Counted from the stretch's first letter, positions 1 through 8,122 are shown. The stretch is DNA of 39,939 nucleotides from Mycobacterium sp. E1214 (GCF_001666755.1 NZ_LZJC01000130.1:1-39939); one strand, 5' to 3'. Notes: generated by a model not told the origin, from the sequence alone. Program-made: numbers and translations.

Positions 1-1
1 G

Positions 2-325
2 GGCCGTTGGGTCCCCAACAACCCGGGTGCGGCGACGCCGATCTTCCCCGGCCCGGTGGGGGAGATGTCGGCGCAGTACAACCAGTACCTCAAGCAGTAC
101 CTGGTCCTCTACACCGACGGCGGCAGCAACGACGTGGTGGCGCGGACCGCTCCCACGCCGCAGGGCCCGTGGAGCCCGGAGCAGCCCCTGGTGTCCTCGT
201 TCCAGATGCCCGGCGGCATCTACGCGCCGATGATCCACCCGTGGTCGTCGGGTCGCGACCTGTATTTCAACCTGTCCCTGTGGTCGGCGTACGACGTGAT
301 GCTGATGCACACCGTGTTGCCGTAG
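2..325 (+). CDS. DUF4185 family protein, C-terminal fragment
   Basis: The open frame enters from the left edge and ends at TAG 323-325, leaving about 107 C-terminal residues. The segment has the repeated beta-blade look of DUF4185 proteins: a tyrosine-rich stretch around YNQYLKQYLVLYTDGG, then TPQGPWS, then IYAPMIHPWSSGRDLYFNLS. Known of the family: mycobacterial DUF4185 members are five-bladed-propeller proteins, and some have been shown to be endo-D-arabinanases acting on cell-wall arabinan (glycoside hydrolase family GH183). Whether this copy is an enzyme cannot be judged, because the N-terminal two thirds, including any signal peptide, lie outside the window. It is followed after 53 bp by a small gene on the same strand. 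Confidence 0.75.
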   Translation, partial: GRWVPNNPGAATPIFPGPVGEMSAQYNQYLKQYLVLYTDGGSNDVVARTAPTPQGPWSPEQPLVSSFQMPGGIYAPMIHPWSSGRDLYFNLSLWSAYDVMLMHTVLP

Positions 326-378
326 GTCGCAAGCCTTACACGAGTGATGATGAGTGAACCGAGGAGAGGAGATCGGCG

Positions 379-612
379 ATGATCACCTTGGAGAACCACG
401 CGATGTGGCAAGACCTCGTCGAGGGCCACAGCGCCGACCGCCCGGGCGGCCGCCGGTTGTTCAACGGCCACCGGATGGCGTTCCCGGCCGTCGGCCGGGC
501 CGGGCGACCCGAACTCGAGGTGTCCATCGAGGGTGTCCGGCGCCGCGGAGGCGCGGTCAGCCTCGGCATCACCTTCAACGGGGTGGACTGCCGGCGCGCG
601 CACGCCCGCTGA
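379..612 (+). CDS. small conserved-type hypothetical protein (77 aa)
   Basis: I do not recognise this protein. The ATG at 379 is preceded by a strong purine-rich ribosome site (GAGGAGAGGAG, about 8 bases upstream), which is the main reason to believe it. The product is basic and soluble, with no signal peptide or membrane segment. It starts MITLENHAMWQDLVEG and has a beta-rich middle (ELEVSIEGV, then AVSLGITFNGVDC). It lies 53 bp after the DUF4185 gene on the same strand, so the two may be co-transcribed. A strong hairpin begins 2 bases after its stop codon. Confidence 0.6.
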   Translation: MITLENHAMWQDLVEGHSADRPGGRRLFNGHRMAFPAVGRAGRPELEVSIEGVRRRGGAVSLGITFNGVDCRRAHAR

Positions 613-613
613 G

Positions 614-636
614 CGCCCGACGGCGCTAGTCGGGCG
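614..636. terminator. bidirectional hairpin terminator between convergent genes
   Basis: Perfect 8-bp arms CGCCCGAC (614-621) and GTCGGGCG (629-636) enclose a 7-base loop. The hairpin starts just after the stop of the small rightward gene and overlaps the stop codon (626-628) of the leftward proline-rich gene. There is no T-run, as is usual in mycobacteria. Termination in both directions is inferred. Confidence 0.6.
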
Positions 637-844
637 GGGGCGCCGGCGGCGGTGTCCACCGCCGGCCGTCGGTGGTCCAGCCGCAGGGGAGGTAGTTCAG
701 CTGCGGCGGCTGGCCCTCATAGGTCAGGCACCGCGGCGCCCCGGGCGGTGGTGCCGGGCTCGGCGGTGCTGGATCGGCTTGTGCCGCAACGCTGCTGAGC
801 ATCATAGCTCCGGCGGCCAGGAGTATCGCTGCTGTCTTCCTCAT
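626..844 (-). CDS. small secreted proline-rich protein (72 aa)
   Basis: The protein begins MRKTAAILLAAGAMMLSSVAAQA, a textbook signal peptide with a likely AQA cleavage near residue 23, so the mature peptide of about 49 residues should be exported. The mature part is very proline-rich at both ends (PAPPSPAPPPGAP, then TPPPAPPPD). Between them is a short core with two cysteines (RCLTYEG and YLPCGWTTDG) that could form one disulfide. Similar small Pro-rich secreted proteins are common in mycobacteria and have no assigned function. It is transcribed alone. No strong ribosome site is seen before the ATG at 844. Confidence 0.7.
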   Translation of the reverse strand: MRKTAAILLAAGAMMLSSVAAQADPAPPSPAPPPGAPRCLTYEGQPPQLNYLPCGWTTDGRRWTPPPAPPPD

Positions 845-970
845 CGCGGATTCAGCGAGCTGAGCGACCGGCGGTCGCTGATTGTCAGCCGTTGCCCTCG
901 CCCGTCAATGCTAGACCCGATGGCCCGCGGCGACCCTGATTTTGCTCTGTGTGAACCTTGAATATCCGCT

Positions 971-988
971 GTCCGATCGGTGTCGGAC
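971..988 (-). terminator. hairpin at the end of the flavin-monooxygenase/MerR operon
   Basis: Arms GTCCGA (971-976) and TCGGAC (983-988) around a 6-base loop lie 6 bases past the stop codon of the MerR gene in the direction of transcription. Its placement suggests the end of the five-gene leftward operon. The arms are short and no T-run follows. Confidence 0.4.
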
Positions 989-994
989 GGACGT

Positions 995-1900
995 TCAGTT
1001 GGCGGGGCTCGACTCGAGATAGTCGGCCAGGATGCGGCTGACGAGCGACTCGATGTTGGATTCGATGGACGACGCGAGGGTCGCCGTCACCGTCGCCACC
1101 GCCTGGGTGCGAAAGCGCACCAGCATGGTGATCAGTTCGGCAATCTCGGCGTCGGCCGGAAGCGGCTCGCCGGGCTTGATGTGGTCCAACACGTGTTCGG
1201 CGCCGGCCCGCACCAGCATGTCGCTGATCTTGTCGATCTCGGGCACGATCTGCTCGTGCAGGTCGACGAGCTTGTCGTAATCGACGCCGTAGCCGCGCAT
1301 CTCGTTGAACGCCTCGATGAGCTTCGGCCGCGTGACGGTGGCCTGCTCGCCGTCGACCCGGATCACCTGCAGACCCACCAGCCGCTCGAACGCGCGCGCG
1401 TCGTCCACGAGCCGGTGGGCGTCGGCCAGCGGCATGGTCTCGGGCTTCTCGGTGGTCCAGGTGCCCACGATGGCCGTCTCCAGGCCGAGCACGTCACCGA
1501 GGTTCTTGCCCTGCTCCCACGCGCTGAGCATCTCCCGCACGTGTGCGATGTTGTACCCGCGGTCGAGCATCGACGTGATCAGCCGCAGCCGGGTCAGGTG
1601 GGTATCGTTGAACAACGCGATCCGCCCGACCCGCAGCGGCGGCGGCAACAGGCCGCGGTCGCGGTAGACGCGGATGTTGCGCGTGGTGGTGCCGGCCAGC
1701 CGGGCCAGGTCGTCGATGCGGTATTCGCCCGAGCCGACGCCGCCGTGTGGGTGGCGCACGGCGGCGTCGAACAGCTGGGATACCGCGGTCTCGAGGAAGT
1801 CTCGCGACTGGCGCCGGACCCGCTGAGGTGCGCGCCGCACGTTGTGCAGCACGCTGGCGATGGTGCCCGGTTCGGGACGGGGCGGTCGGTCCGGCGCCAT
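995..1900 (-). CDS. MerR family transcriptional regulator
   Basis: A 301-residue regulator. A MerR-type winged helix-turn-helix lies at about residues 58-128: YRIDDLARLAGTTTRNIRVYRDRGLLPPP, then GRIALFNDTHLTRLRLITSMLDRG, then an AHVREML helix. The C-terminal 170 residues lack the cysteine cluster of metal-sensing MerR proteins, so an organic ligand is more likely. The 57-residue extension before the HTH is longer than usual. The ATG at 1900 has no clear ribosome site, and a later start is possible. It is the last gene of the operon, 12 bp after the monooxygenase stop, so it is probably co-transcribed with the enzymes. Control of that operon, perhaps through the palindromes at 6230-6254, is inferred. 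Confidence 0.85.
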   Translation of the reverse strand: MAPDRPPRPEPGTIASVLHNVRRAPQRVRRQSRDFLETAVSQLFDAAVRHPHGGVGSGEYRIDDLARLAGTTTRNIRVYRDRGLLPPPLRVGRIALFNDTHLTRLRLITSMLDRGYNIAHVREMLSAWEQGKNLGDVLGLETAIVGTWTTEKPETMPLADAHRLVDDARAFERLVGLQVIRVDGEQATVTRPKLIEAFNEMRGYGVDYDKLVDLHEQIVPEIDKISDMLVRAGAEHVLDHIKPGEPLPADAEIAELITMLVRFRTQAVATVTATLASSIESNIESLVSRILADYLESSPAN

Positions 1901-1912
1901 GTCAGCGCGGCG

Positions 1913-3415
1913 TCAGGCCGACGAGGTGGCGCGCGCTACGGCGTGACGCGCCACCGCCTGGTAGTCCTCGTACCGGAAATCCCTCATCTGGCGAAGATAC
2001 TGCGTCGCGAAACCCGGATACATCGACCCGTTGAATCCGTCCTTGGTGAGGTACCAGCTGCGGCACCCCGACATCCAGGTGGTTCTAGTGAGTCGACGCT
2101 GGATCAGCTCGTTGTGGCGGCGCTGAACCTCCTCGCGGACGTCGAGATACCGCAGGTCGTTGTCCAGGATGGCGGTGATGCCGCGCACGGCGTAGTCCAG
2201 CTGGCCCTCGATGTAGACCAGCAGCGAGTTGTGCCCCGGACCCGAGTTGGGTCCGGTCATCACGAACAGGTTGGGGTAGCCGTGCACGTTGATGCTCTTG
2301 TAAGCCTGTGCCCCGCAGGCCCATTCACCGGCCAGCGATCTGCCGTCGAGCCCGGTGACCGGGAACGGCGGGCCGGTCAGGTGCACGTCGTAGCCGGTGG
2401 CGAACACGATGCAGTCCAGGTGGTGTTCGACGCCGTCGCTGGTCCGGATGCCCGCGGGGCTCAACGTGGCGATCGGCCAGTCGATGAGCTTGCAGTTGTC
2501 GCGTTGCAGCGCCGGGTAGTAGTCGCTGGAGACGAGCATGCGCTTGCAGCCGGGCCGGAAGTCTGGCGTGAGCTGCCGGCGCAGCCACGGGTCCTTCACC
2601 TGGGCGCGCAGGTGTGCCCGGCCCAGCCTGGACACCAGCGACGTCAGCGGCGTGTCCCACACCAGGGCCGTGGCGCTGGCTTCGTGCCCCCAGAACAACG
2701 CTTGGCGCGCGAGTTGTTGGGTCGCAGGGACTTTGGAGAACAGCGCCTGCACGGCGGGCGGGGTCGCGGTGTCCAGGCGCGGCAACACCCAGCACGGGGT
2801 GCGTTGGAACACCTTGACGAACCCGGCCTGCTTGACCAGTTCGGGAACGATCTGGATCGCGCTGGCGCCCGTGCCGATGACGGCGACCCGTTTGCCGGTG
2901 AAGTCGTAATCATGGTCCCAGCGGGCCGAGTGGATCTTGTGTCCGCGGTAACTGTCCAGCCCCCGGATGTCGGGGAAGCTGACGTCGGACAGTGGGCCGG
3001 AGGCGAGAACGACGGTGCGGGCACGAAACCGCTTGCGGTTGGCGGTGTTTGCGGTCCACACCCCCTGGGCCTGGTCGAAGGTGAGGTCGGTGACCCGATG
3101 GCCGAACTTGATGCGCTTGCGGATGTCGAACCGGTTCGCCATCTCCTCGAGGTGACGATAGATCTCCGGGGCGGGAGAGTAGGTGCGCGACCAAGTGGGG
3201 TTCTTGACGAACGAGTAGGAATACAGCAGCGACGGAACGTCGCAGCTGGCACCGGGATAGGTGGTGTCGCGCCACGTCCCGCCGACTCGGTCGGAGCGCT
3301 CCAGGATCACGATGTCGTCGACCCCGGCCTCGGCCAGCCGGATCGCCGCCCCGAGTCCGGTGAAGCCGGCGCCGATGATGAGCGCCGCGTGGGCGCGATT
3401 GTTCGCCACGGTCAT
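1913..3415 (-). CDS. FAD-dependent Baeyer-Villiger-type monooxygenase
   Basis: A 500-residue class B flavin monooxygenase. It has an N-terminal FAD Rossmann motif (IIGAGFTGLG, residues 13-22), the Baeyer-Villiger fingerprint in the form YRGHKIHSARWD (156-167; the usual F is Y here) and a second NADPH-binding motif (VIGTGASAIQ). Size and motifs match the EthA/MymA group, which insert oxygen next to ketones or oxidise sulfur. The ATG at 3415 overlaps the stop of the upstream di-iron gene by four bases (ATGA), implying translational coupling. The same frame stays open far upstream, but that stretch is the shadow of the neighbouring genes. The substrate is unknown. Hydrolase, SDR and oxygenase together suggest sequential oxidation of a lipid or alcohol. 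Confidence 0.92.
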   Translation of the reverse strand: MTVANNRAHAALIIGAGFTGLGAAIRLAEAGVDDIVILERSDRVGGTWRDTTYPGASCDVPSLLYSYSFVKNPTWSRTYSPAPEIYRHLEEMANRFDIRKRIKFGHRVTDLTFDQAQGVWTANTANRKRFRARTVVLASGPLSDVSFPDIRGLDSYRGHKIHSARWDHDYDFTGKRVAVIGTGASAIQIVPELVKQAGFVKVFQRTPCWVLPRLDTATPPAVQALFSKVPATQQLARQALFWGHEASATALVWDTPLTSLVSRLGRAHLRAQVKDPWLRRQLTPDFRPGCKRMLVSSDYYPALQRDNCKLIDWPIATLSPAGIRTSDGVEHHLDCIVFATGYDVHLTGPPFPVTGLDGRSLAGEWACGAQAYKSINVHGYPNLFVMTGPNSGPGHNSLLVYIEGQLDYAVRGITAILDNDLRYLDVREEVQRRHNELIQRRLTRTTWMSGCRSWYLTKDGFNGSMYPGFATQYLRQMRDFRYEDYQAVARHAVARATSSA

Positions 3416-4332
3416 GCCGCCGGCTCGTGGGTGAGTTCTCGGGACCACGTCGGCATCGACCGCAGCAGCGGCTTGGGATAGAAGTCCGACAACCACACCA
3501 TGGAGTTGGCCAGCAGTTGGTAGGGGTGACGCGGGTTGACCACCCACATGCCGTGCCGCTTGAGCAACTTGTAGGTGGGCACGCGGCGGGTGTGCTCGCC
3601 GCGGTCGCCGAGTTGCTTGAAGCGGTTGACCGCGTTGAACAGTCGCTCGGTGTCCATGCCCATCGCGGCCATCTCGTTGCGGACCCGGTTGAGCAGGGGG
3701 ATGTACATGATCATTCCCAAGACCAGGCCGGGTGAGGCGAAGCGGCCGACGAAGTCGATGACCAACCGCCGGGCGGTGGCATGCCCGATCATGTCGAGGA
3801 CCTCGAAATCGACCGCGATGTGCCGGGATTCGTCGTTGTTGATCTTCTCGAAGACCTGGTGGCAGACGGGGTCTTCCACGGACTCCAGCAGGAACTTCAA
3901 CAGCGCGCCGTCGAGCGCGACTTCCAGCATCGGGATCACCGTGCCCAGCACCGAAAGCGGCATGTCGTCGGCGAAGGTGTCCAGCCACTCGATGGCCAGT
4001 TTGATGTTGACGTTGGGTTCGGGTACCTCGCCGTCGGCGAGCATGCCCCACCGCTTCATCAGTGCCAGCTCGGCGTTGGCGTGGCGTTGCTCCTCGGCGT
4101 GGAAGTACCGGTAGATCTCGGCGATCGTCGGCGTGGGCGCCTTCTTGGCCAGCGCCGCGAAACCTCGCGCTCCGATGTTCTCGATCCAGCACAGGTCGGC
4201 CATGAAGGCCTTGAGCTTGGGGCGGAATTCGGGCCGAATGGTCTCGGCTCCCGGTGCGTCCCAGTCGATATCGGCCAGGGCCCACTGCCGATCCTTGATC
4301 TTGGCGAGCATCACTTCCATGTCGATGGCCAT
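3412..4332 (-). CDS. ferritin-like di-iron protein (putative oxygenase)
   Basis: A 306-residue helical protein carrying a duplicated carboxylate/histidine pattern of non-heme di-iron four-helix bundles. The first half has E51 (CWIENIG) and EEQRH (80-84). The second half has E150 (LLESVEDP) and ESRH (168-171). This resembles the AurF/ferritin-like oxygenase superfamily and not a storage ferritin. The C-terminal hydrophobic stretch GLVLGMIMYIPLL may contact membrane or lipid. Start ATG 4332 has GGAAGG about 9 bases upstream. It sits 26 bp after the SDR and overlaps the monooxygenase by 4 bp. Oxidation or desaturation of the operon's substrate is inferred. The classic mymA operon, as I recall it, has no such gene. 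Confidence 0.8.
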   Translation of the reverse strand: MAIDMEVMLAKIKDRQWALADIDWDAPGAETIRPEFRPKLKAFMADLCWIENIGARGFAALAKKAPTPTIAEIYRYFHAEEQRHANAELALMKRWGMLADGEVPEPNVNIKLAIEWLDTFADDMPLSVLGTVIPMLEVALDGALLKFLLESVEDPVCHQVFEKINNDESRHIAVDFEVLDMIGHATARRLVIDFVGRFASPGLVLGMIMYIPLLNRVRNEMAAMGMDTERLFNAVNRFKQLGDRGEHTRRVPTYKLLKRHGMWVVNPRHPYQLLANSMVWLSDFYPKPLLRSMPTWSRELTHEPAA

Positions 4333-4358
4333 CAGGTGCGTCCTTCCATTCGGGGGGT

Positions 4359-5210
4359 TCAGGGCAGATTGATCCGGGACACCAGGCCGACCGCACGGGT
4401 ATACGCTTGCGGCGCCAGGCGTTTGACGTTCCAGCCGATCTTGGCGTCGAGCTGCGGCATGCAGTACAGCTCCCCGCGGTCGTGTGCGTCCAGGCAGATG
4501 CGGGCCACCTTTTCGGGGGAGAACCCGGTCCAGCGCATGAGCCTGTTGGCCAGTTCGCTCGATTGCTCGCTGATGCGGCCCGATTCGACGATGTTGGTCT
4601 TGACGAAGGTGGGGCACAAGACCGTGACCTTGACGCCGGAGCCGGACAATTCGGCGGCCAGCGTCTCCGACAGCGACAGCACGCCGGCCTTGCTGACGTT
4701 GTAGGCCGCCATGCCGGGTGCCGCCCCGAACGCGGCGGCCGACGCGACGTTGATGATGCCGCGCGGGGCGTGCGCCGCGGCGGCGTCGCGCAGGATGGGG
4801 GCGAAGACGTGGCAGCCGTGAATCGGACCCCACAGGTTGATGCCCAGCGTCCAGAGCCAGTCGTCCAGGGGTGCGTCGCCGACGGCGGCGCCGCCCGCCC
4901 CGACACCGGCGTTGTTGATCACCAGGGTGGGTGGGGCGCCGAACCAGTCCTGCGATTGCTCCGCCAGGTCGCGCACGTCGTCGAATTGCGAGACGTCGCA
5001 ACGGATGGCCACCGCCTTCGCGCCGCGCTCGACGATCGCCTCGGCGGTGCGCTGGGCGGCGAGGAGGTCGATGTCGCTGCACACGACGGCACCGCCACGG
5101 CGGCCGAGTTCGACCGCGAAGGCGGCCCCGATCCCGCTACCGGCGCCGGTCACGACCGCCGCCGCGTCACGGCTGGCCTTCGGCTTGCCGCCTAACAGCC
5201 TGTCCAGCAT
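4359..5210 (-). CDS. short-chain dehydrogenase/reductase
   Basis: A 283-residue classical SDR. The NAD(P) motif TGAGSGIG is at 21-28, the NNAG motif at 99-102, and the active site has Ser in VASAAA followed by YNVSK (Y160, K164). The start was placed at ATG 5210 because GGAGG sits 8 bases upstream; a longer frame exists but would overlap the preceding gene by about 50 bp. It starts one base after the hydrolase stop, so the two are almost certainly co-translated. It likely oxidises an alcohol released by the hydrolase, or reduces a ketone, by analogy with SadH of the mymA operon. The C-terminus (YCMPQLDAKIGWNVKRLAP) is typical of the mycobacterial lipid-linked SDR group. Confidence 0.9.
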   Translation of the reverse strand: MLDRLLGGKPKASRDAAAVVTGAGSGIGAAFAVELGRRGGAVVCSDIDLLAAQRTAEAIVERGAKAVAIRCDVSQFDDVRDLAEQSQDWFGAPPTLVINNAGVGAGGAAVGDAPLDDWLWTLGINLWGPIHGCHVFAPILRDAAAAHAPRGIINVASAAAFGAAPGMAAYNVSKAGVLSLSETLAAELSGSGVKVTVLCPTFVKTNIVESGRISEQSSELANRLMRWTGFSPEKVARICLDAHDRGELYCMPQLDAKIGWNVKRLAPQAYTRAVGLVSRINLP

Positions 5211-5211
5211 G

Positions 5212-6216
5212 TCAGTGCACCTCCTCGGTGAGGCTTCGGGTGTCCTGCAGGGCATGGGCAACGAACCGCGCGACGTACGCCATGGCCTTCGCGGCCTCGG
5301 GCGTCATGCGGGGCAGCGCCTGGAAGACGTGGACTTGGTGCGGCCAGATCTGCAGTTCGCATCTGCCACCGGCGGTCCGGATGTCGGCGGCCAGTTGCCG
5401 GGCGTCATCCTGCAGCATTTCGGCCCCACCGGCCTGAATCAGGGTGGGCGGCAACGCGGAGCCGCCGGCCACGTCGAGTCTGAGGCGACGATGGTCGGCG
5501 TCGACCCCGCAGTGATACAGGCCGACCAGGCGCGCCGCACTGGTCGCGCGGGTCGCGGGATCGCGGCGGATCCGCTCGCGGGCCCGCGACAGCGCGAAGG
5601 TGAGGTCGTACAAGGGGGAGAACAATACCAGCGCGGCGGGCGGCGCGACCTCGGGTTGCAGCAGCAGGTCGACCGAGAGGTGACCGCCCGCCGAATCGCC
5701 CGCGACGACAAGCTGATTCATCGGGACGGCGCAGGACGTCTGGAGATAGTCCCAGCCTGCCCGCACGTCGTCGGCCGCCGTCGGAAAGCGGTGACGTGGC
5801 GCCAGGCGGTAATCGACGCAGAACACCGGGAGGCCGGTGAGCGCGGACAACCAGGAGGTCAGGCGGCGGTGGGTCTTGGGTGAGCAGACCGCGTAGCCGC
5901 TGCCGTGCACGTAGTAGATCGCGCCGAGATGCGTCGCTGGGCAATGGGTTTCGCTGGTGGGTGTGCGGGGCCCGTAGACCCACTCGCCCTTGACGCGACG
6001 ACCGTCGGCGAGCCTGGTGTCGACGATTTCGACGCGGGTGCCGGCGAGCGAGGGGCCGAAGGTGCCCATGATGCCGGCGATGATCCGCCGCGACGCCCAT
6101 AGGCCCCAGGCCCGCTCGGGCGGGATTACGGTGGCGATGGGCCGCAGGGTGTAGGCACTGACCGTCGCCGCGCCGCGGGACCGCAATGACCCGCGCGCCG
6201 GAACACCGTCCGTCAT
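5212..6216 (-). CDS. alpha/beta hydrolase, HSL/LipR-like esterase
   Basis: A 334-residue member of the hormone-sensitive-lipase (Lip) family. The oxyanion motif is HGSGY (104-108, usually HGGG) and the nucleophile elbow is GDSAGG with Ser175. A histidine in HQVHVFQ near residue 297 completes the likely triad. LFSPLYDLT and the YRLAPRHRFP signature (about 136-145) also fit the family. No signal peptide is evident, so a cytoplasmic esterase or deacetylase is likely. It is the first gene of the five-gene leftward operon. The gene content (hydrolase, SDR, flavin monooxygenase) recalls lipR-sadH-mymA of M. tuberculosis, but the order differs and orthology is not claimed. Confidence 0.88.
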   Translation of the reverse strand: MTDGVPARGSLRSRGAATVSAYTLRPIATVIPPERAWGLWASRRIIAGIMGTFGPSLAGTRVEIVDTRLADGRRVKGEWVYGPRTPTSETHCPATHLGAIYYVHGSGYAVCSPKTHRRLTSWLSALTGLPVFCVDYRLAPRHRFPTAADDVRAGWDYLQTSCAVPMNQLVVAGDSAGGHLSVDLLLQPEVAPPAALVLFSPLYDLTFALSRARERIRRDPATRATSAARLVGLYHCGVDADHRRLRLDVAGGSALPPTLIQAGGAEMLQDDARQLAADIRTAGGRCELQIWPHQVHVFQALPRMTPEAAKAMAYVARFVAHALQDTRSLTEEVH

Positions 6217-6229
6217 GCCACGCAGTCAA

Positions 6230-6254
6230 CACCAAATGGTGACATTGGTCAATG
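6230..6254. promoter_or_regulatory. paired palindromes upstream of the hydrolase operon
   Basis: Two perfect small inverted repeats sit side by side 14-38 bases before the hydrolase start: CACCA-aa-TGGTG (6230-6241) and CATTG-gt-CAATG (6243-6254). Their centres are 13 bp apart. The second also contains TGAC-attg-GTCA. The position fits an operator for the operon's own MerR regulator, but no MerR consensus can be confirmed by eye. Confidence 0.35.
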
Positions 6255-6616
6255 GCAGGGTTCTGCGGCGAAGCTGTCGCAGCCGGTCAGGCCGGGCGTT
6301 GGGCGAAGCATCCTCAAACGGAGCGCGTCGGTCCGCTCGGCGAAACGGCCCCGGGCGCGGGCAGGCTCCATGGTGGTCCCCCGCGCGCCCAATCCATTGG
6401 TTCGGCGTTCATCCGGGGTTAACATCGCGTTCAGGCGATGAAAGCTCGCCTTGAGCTTCCTCGGGGCTGGGGCTTCTTGCCGAGGGTGGTGAGAAGCGGG
6501 GTGGTATCGACGAGCCGACGTTTCGCCCTGTCGCGGTCTTGCCGCCGAACTCACCCGATATCGCGCGGGATAGGCGTCTGCTCATTCGCGCCCGCCGCCT
6601 ACCGAAAGGAAGTCCG

Positions 6617-6724
6617 ATGTTGCACTTCGCCACTGAGCCCCCGGCCGCGAGCGTCGGTGTTCACCCGCGGTCGGTGAACGCCCTCGGCCACCACGCGCTA
6701 TCGTGTACCGTCGGCAGTCGTTAA
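6617..6724 (+). CDS. small ORF, possible PE-like remnant (35 aa)
   Basis: ATG 6617 is preceded by GAAAGGAAG about 5 bases upstream, the best ribosome site in this gap. The 35-residue product begins [14 protein letters not shown] and continues [10 protein letters not shown]. The P-x-A-A-x-V-G ... N-A-L pattern resembles the start of PE proteins such as PE35 (P-I-A-A-D-I-G ... N-A-L), and it stops 14 bases before a PPE gene, where a PE gene normally sits. It could be the first third of a deleted PE gene, a leader peptide for PPE expression, or chance. The PE resemblance is from memory and short. Confidence 0.3.
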   Translation: MLHFATEPPAASVGVHPRSVNALGHHALSCTVGSR

Positions 6725-6738
6725 GCCGCGGTGCCGCA

Positions 6739-8055
6739 ATGGAATTCATGACGCTACCGCCCGAGGTCAATTCGGCGCGGATGTATGCTGGTCCCGGAGC
6801 GGGCCCGATGTTGGCCGCGGCCGCAGGCTGGGAAACGTTGGCCGCCGAATTGCTGTCCGCAGCCACGGCGTACCGATTCGTGACCGCGGAGTTGACCGCA
6901 GGCCCGTGGTTGGGTGCGTCGGCGGCGGAGATGACCGCCGCGATCACGCCCTATGTGGACTGGCTGACCATGTCGGCCGGGCAGGCCGAGCAGGCCGCGA
7001 CCCAGGCCCGGGCGGCCGTCGCGGCCTACGAGGCCGCGTTCGCGCTGACGGTGCCCCCGGCGGTGGTGGCGGCCAACCGGGCTCTGCTGGCGGCCCTGAT
7101 CGCCACCAACGTCGTCGGCCAGAATGCCGCCGCGATCGCGGCCACCGAAGTCGAATACGGGGAGATGTGGGCCCAGGACGCCGCGGCGATGTACAGCTAC
7201 GCCGGTGCCGCCGCGTCGGCATCGGTGCTCACGCCGTTCGCGGAGCCGCCGTCGACGACCAACCCCACCGCCGGTGATCAGCAGGCCGCGGTCGCGCAGT
7301 CGCTGGTGTCGAACGGCTCTCGATCGATGAGCCTCATCCCCCAGGCGCTGCAGGCCGCCGCTGTCGATCCGGCCGCCATCGATCCGACGGCGTTGCTGCC
7401 CCTGGTGACGGTGCCGTTGACCACCGCCGCCGTCGCCGTCGGAACGGTCGGCATCTCGTCGTCGTTCACGTCGTTCGGCACCACGTACCGGGGCTTGCTG
7501 ATCAACGCCGACCGCGACTACGACAACGGGAAGGGGCCGTTCACCGGCAACGGCCCCGGCGGGACCATGTTGCCGCAGTGGATCCTCAACGGTGTGGGCG
7601 GCGTCGGCGCACCGTCGGACGCGGTACCCGACGTCGAAGGGTCGGCTCGACTGGGCCAGGCGAGCAAGGTCGGGCGGCTATCGGTCCCGTCGGGATGGTC
7701 CGCCGCCGCACCCGGGATTCGCCTGTCCGCGTTCGCGCTGCCCCTCTCCGACGCCGCGGCGGCGCCGGAGGTCGGCGGCCTCGGCAATCTGTTCAGCAGC
7801 ATGGGTCTGGCCGGGGCGGCGGGCGGCGCGGTCGGCACCACCGCGTCCGTCGGGCGCGGCAACGAGCGCGTGCGGATCGCGCCGCGGTCGGCTCCCGCGC
7901 AGCCGCCGCAGCCGCCGACCGAGGCGGTGGCCTCGATCGCCACCGAACTGCAGGAACTCGCCGTTCGGGCGCAGTCTCTGCTGACCAAGCTGGCCGAGGC
8001 CCGCGCGCTCAGCGCCGAACAGGTCACGGAGCAAAAGCGGCTCTTCTTGGGTTGA
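6739..8055 (+). CDS. PPE family protein, SVP subfamily
   Basis: A 438-residue PPE protein. The N-terminal PPE domain (about 1-175) begins [20 protein letters not shown], and the helical hairpin carries the WxG turn (WLG, about residue 57). The C-terminal half has the SVP-subfamily motif GRLSVPSGW near residue 315, followed by low-complexity Ala/Gly and a helical tail. The start was chosen at ATG 6739 because it gives the invariant PPE N-terminus; the frame is open 12 codons further up. PPE proteins of this group are usually exported by ESX-5 together with a PE partner. No intact PE or esx gene adjoins it; only the 35-codon ORF upstream could be a relic. The function at the cell surface is unknown. 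Confidence 0.95.
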   Translation: MEFMTLPPEVNSARMYAGPGAGPMLAAAAGWETLAAELLSAATAYRFVTAELTAGPWLGASAAEMTAAITPYVDWLTMSAGQAEQAATQARAAVAAYEAAFALTVPPAVVAANRALLAALIATNVVGQNAAAIAATEVEYGEMWAQDAAAMYSYAGAAASASVLTPFAEPPSTTNPTAGDQQAAVAQSLVSNGSRSMSLIPQALQAAAVDPAAIDPTALLPLVTVPLTTAAVAVGTVGISSSFTSFGTTYRGLLINADRDYDNGKGPFTGNGPGGTMLPQWILNGVGGVGAPSDAVPDVEGSARLGQASKVGRLSVPSGWSAAAPGIRLSAFALPLSDAAAAPEVGGLGNLFSSMGLAGAAGGAVGTTASVGRGNERVRIAPRSAPAQPPQPPTEAVASIATELQELAVRAQSLLTKLAEARALSAEQVTEQKRLFLG

Positions 8056-8071
8056 CGGCGTATCGGGGCGA

Positions 8072-8113
8072 CCGCACGAGAAGCTCTGTGCGGCAGCGTA
8101 TTTCGTTCTGCCG
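8072..8113. terminator. two hairpins between convergent PPE and HNH genes
   Basis: The first hairpin has arms CCGCAC (8072-8077) and GTGCGG (8088-8093), with three further inner pairs. The second has CGGCAG (8091-8096) and CTGCCG (8108-8113). They overlap by three bases, so they are mutually exclusive folds. They fill the 67-bp gap between two converging genes, which suits a bidirectional terminator. Confidence 0.45.
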
Positions 8114-8122
8114 CGAGAGCGT

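Larger units (their letters stand above)
6217..6738. other. 522-bp divergent intergenic region
   Basis: This gap lies between the leftward hydrolase operon and the rightward PPE gene. It holds two small palindromes near the hydrolase (6230-6254), a short hairpin with arms AAGCTC (6442-6447) and GAGCTT (6453-6458), and one small ORF with a good ribosome site (6617-6724). The other open frames here have no coding character that I can support. Promoters for both flanking units must lie here, but I cannot place them with confidence. Confidence 0.6.

Noticed and set aside
980..3481. Very long plus-strand open frame of 833 codons
   Set aside because: It lies opposite the MerR and flavin-monooxygenase genes, which have clear family motifs. 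Its translation is low-complexity Arg/Gly/His/Val-rich, typical of antisense frames in high-GC DNA.
3416..4906. Upstream extension of the monooxygenase frame to a 997-residue protein
   Set aside because: The extra part is an Arg/Ser/Pro-rich shadow of the di-iron and SDR genes. The ATG at 3415 gives the proper FAD-motif N-terminus and overlaps the previous stop by four bases.
1913..6216. Calling the oxidation operon the mymA operon itself
   Set aside because: Gene order differs, a di-iron gene is added, the regulator is MerR and not the AraC-type VirS, and adhD, tgs4 and fadD13 neighbours are missing.
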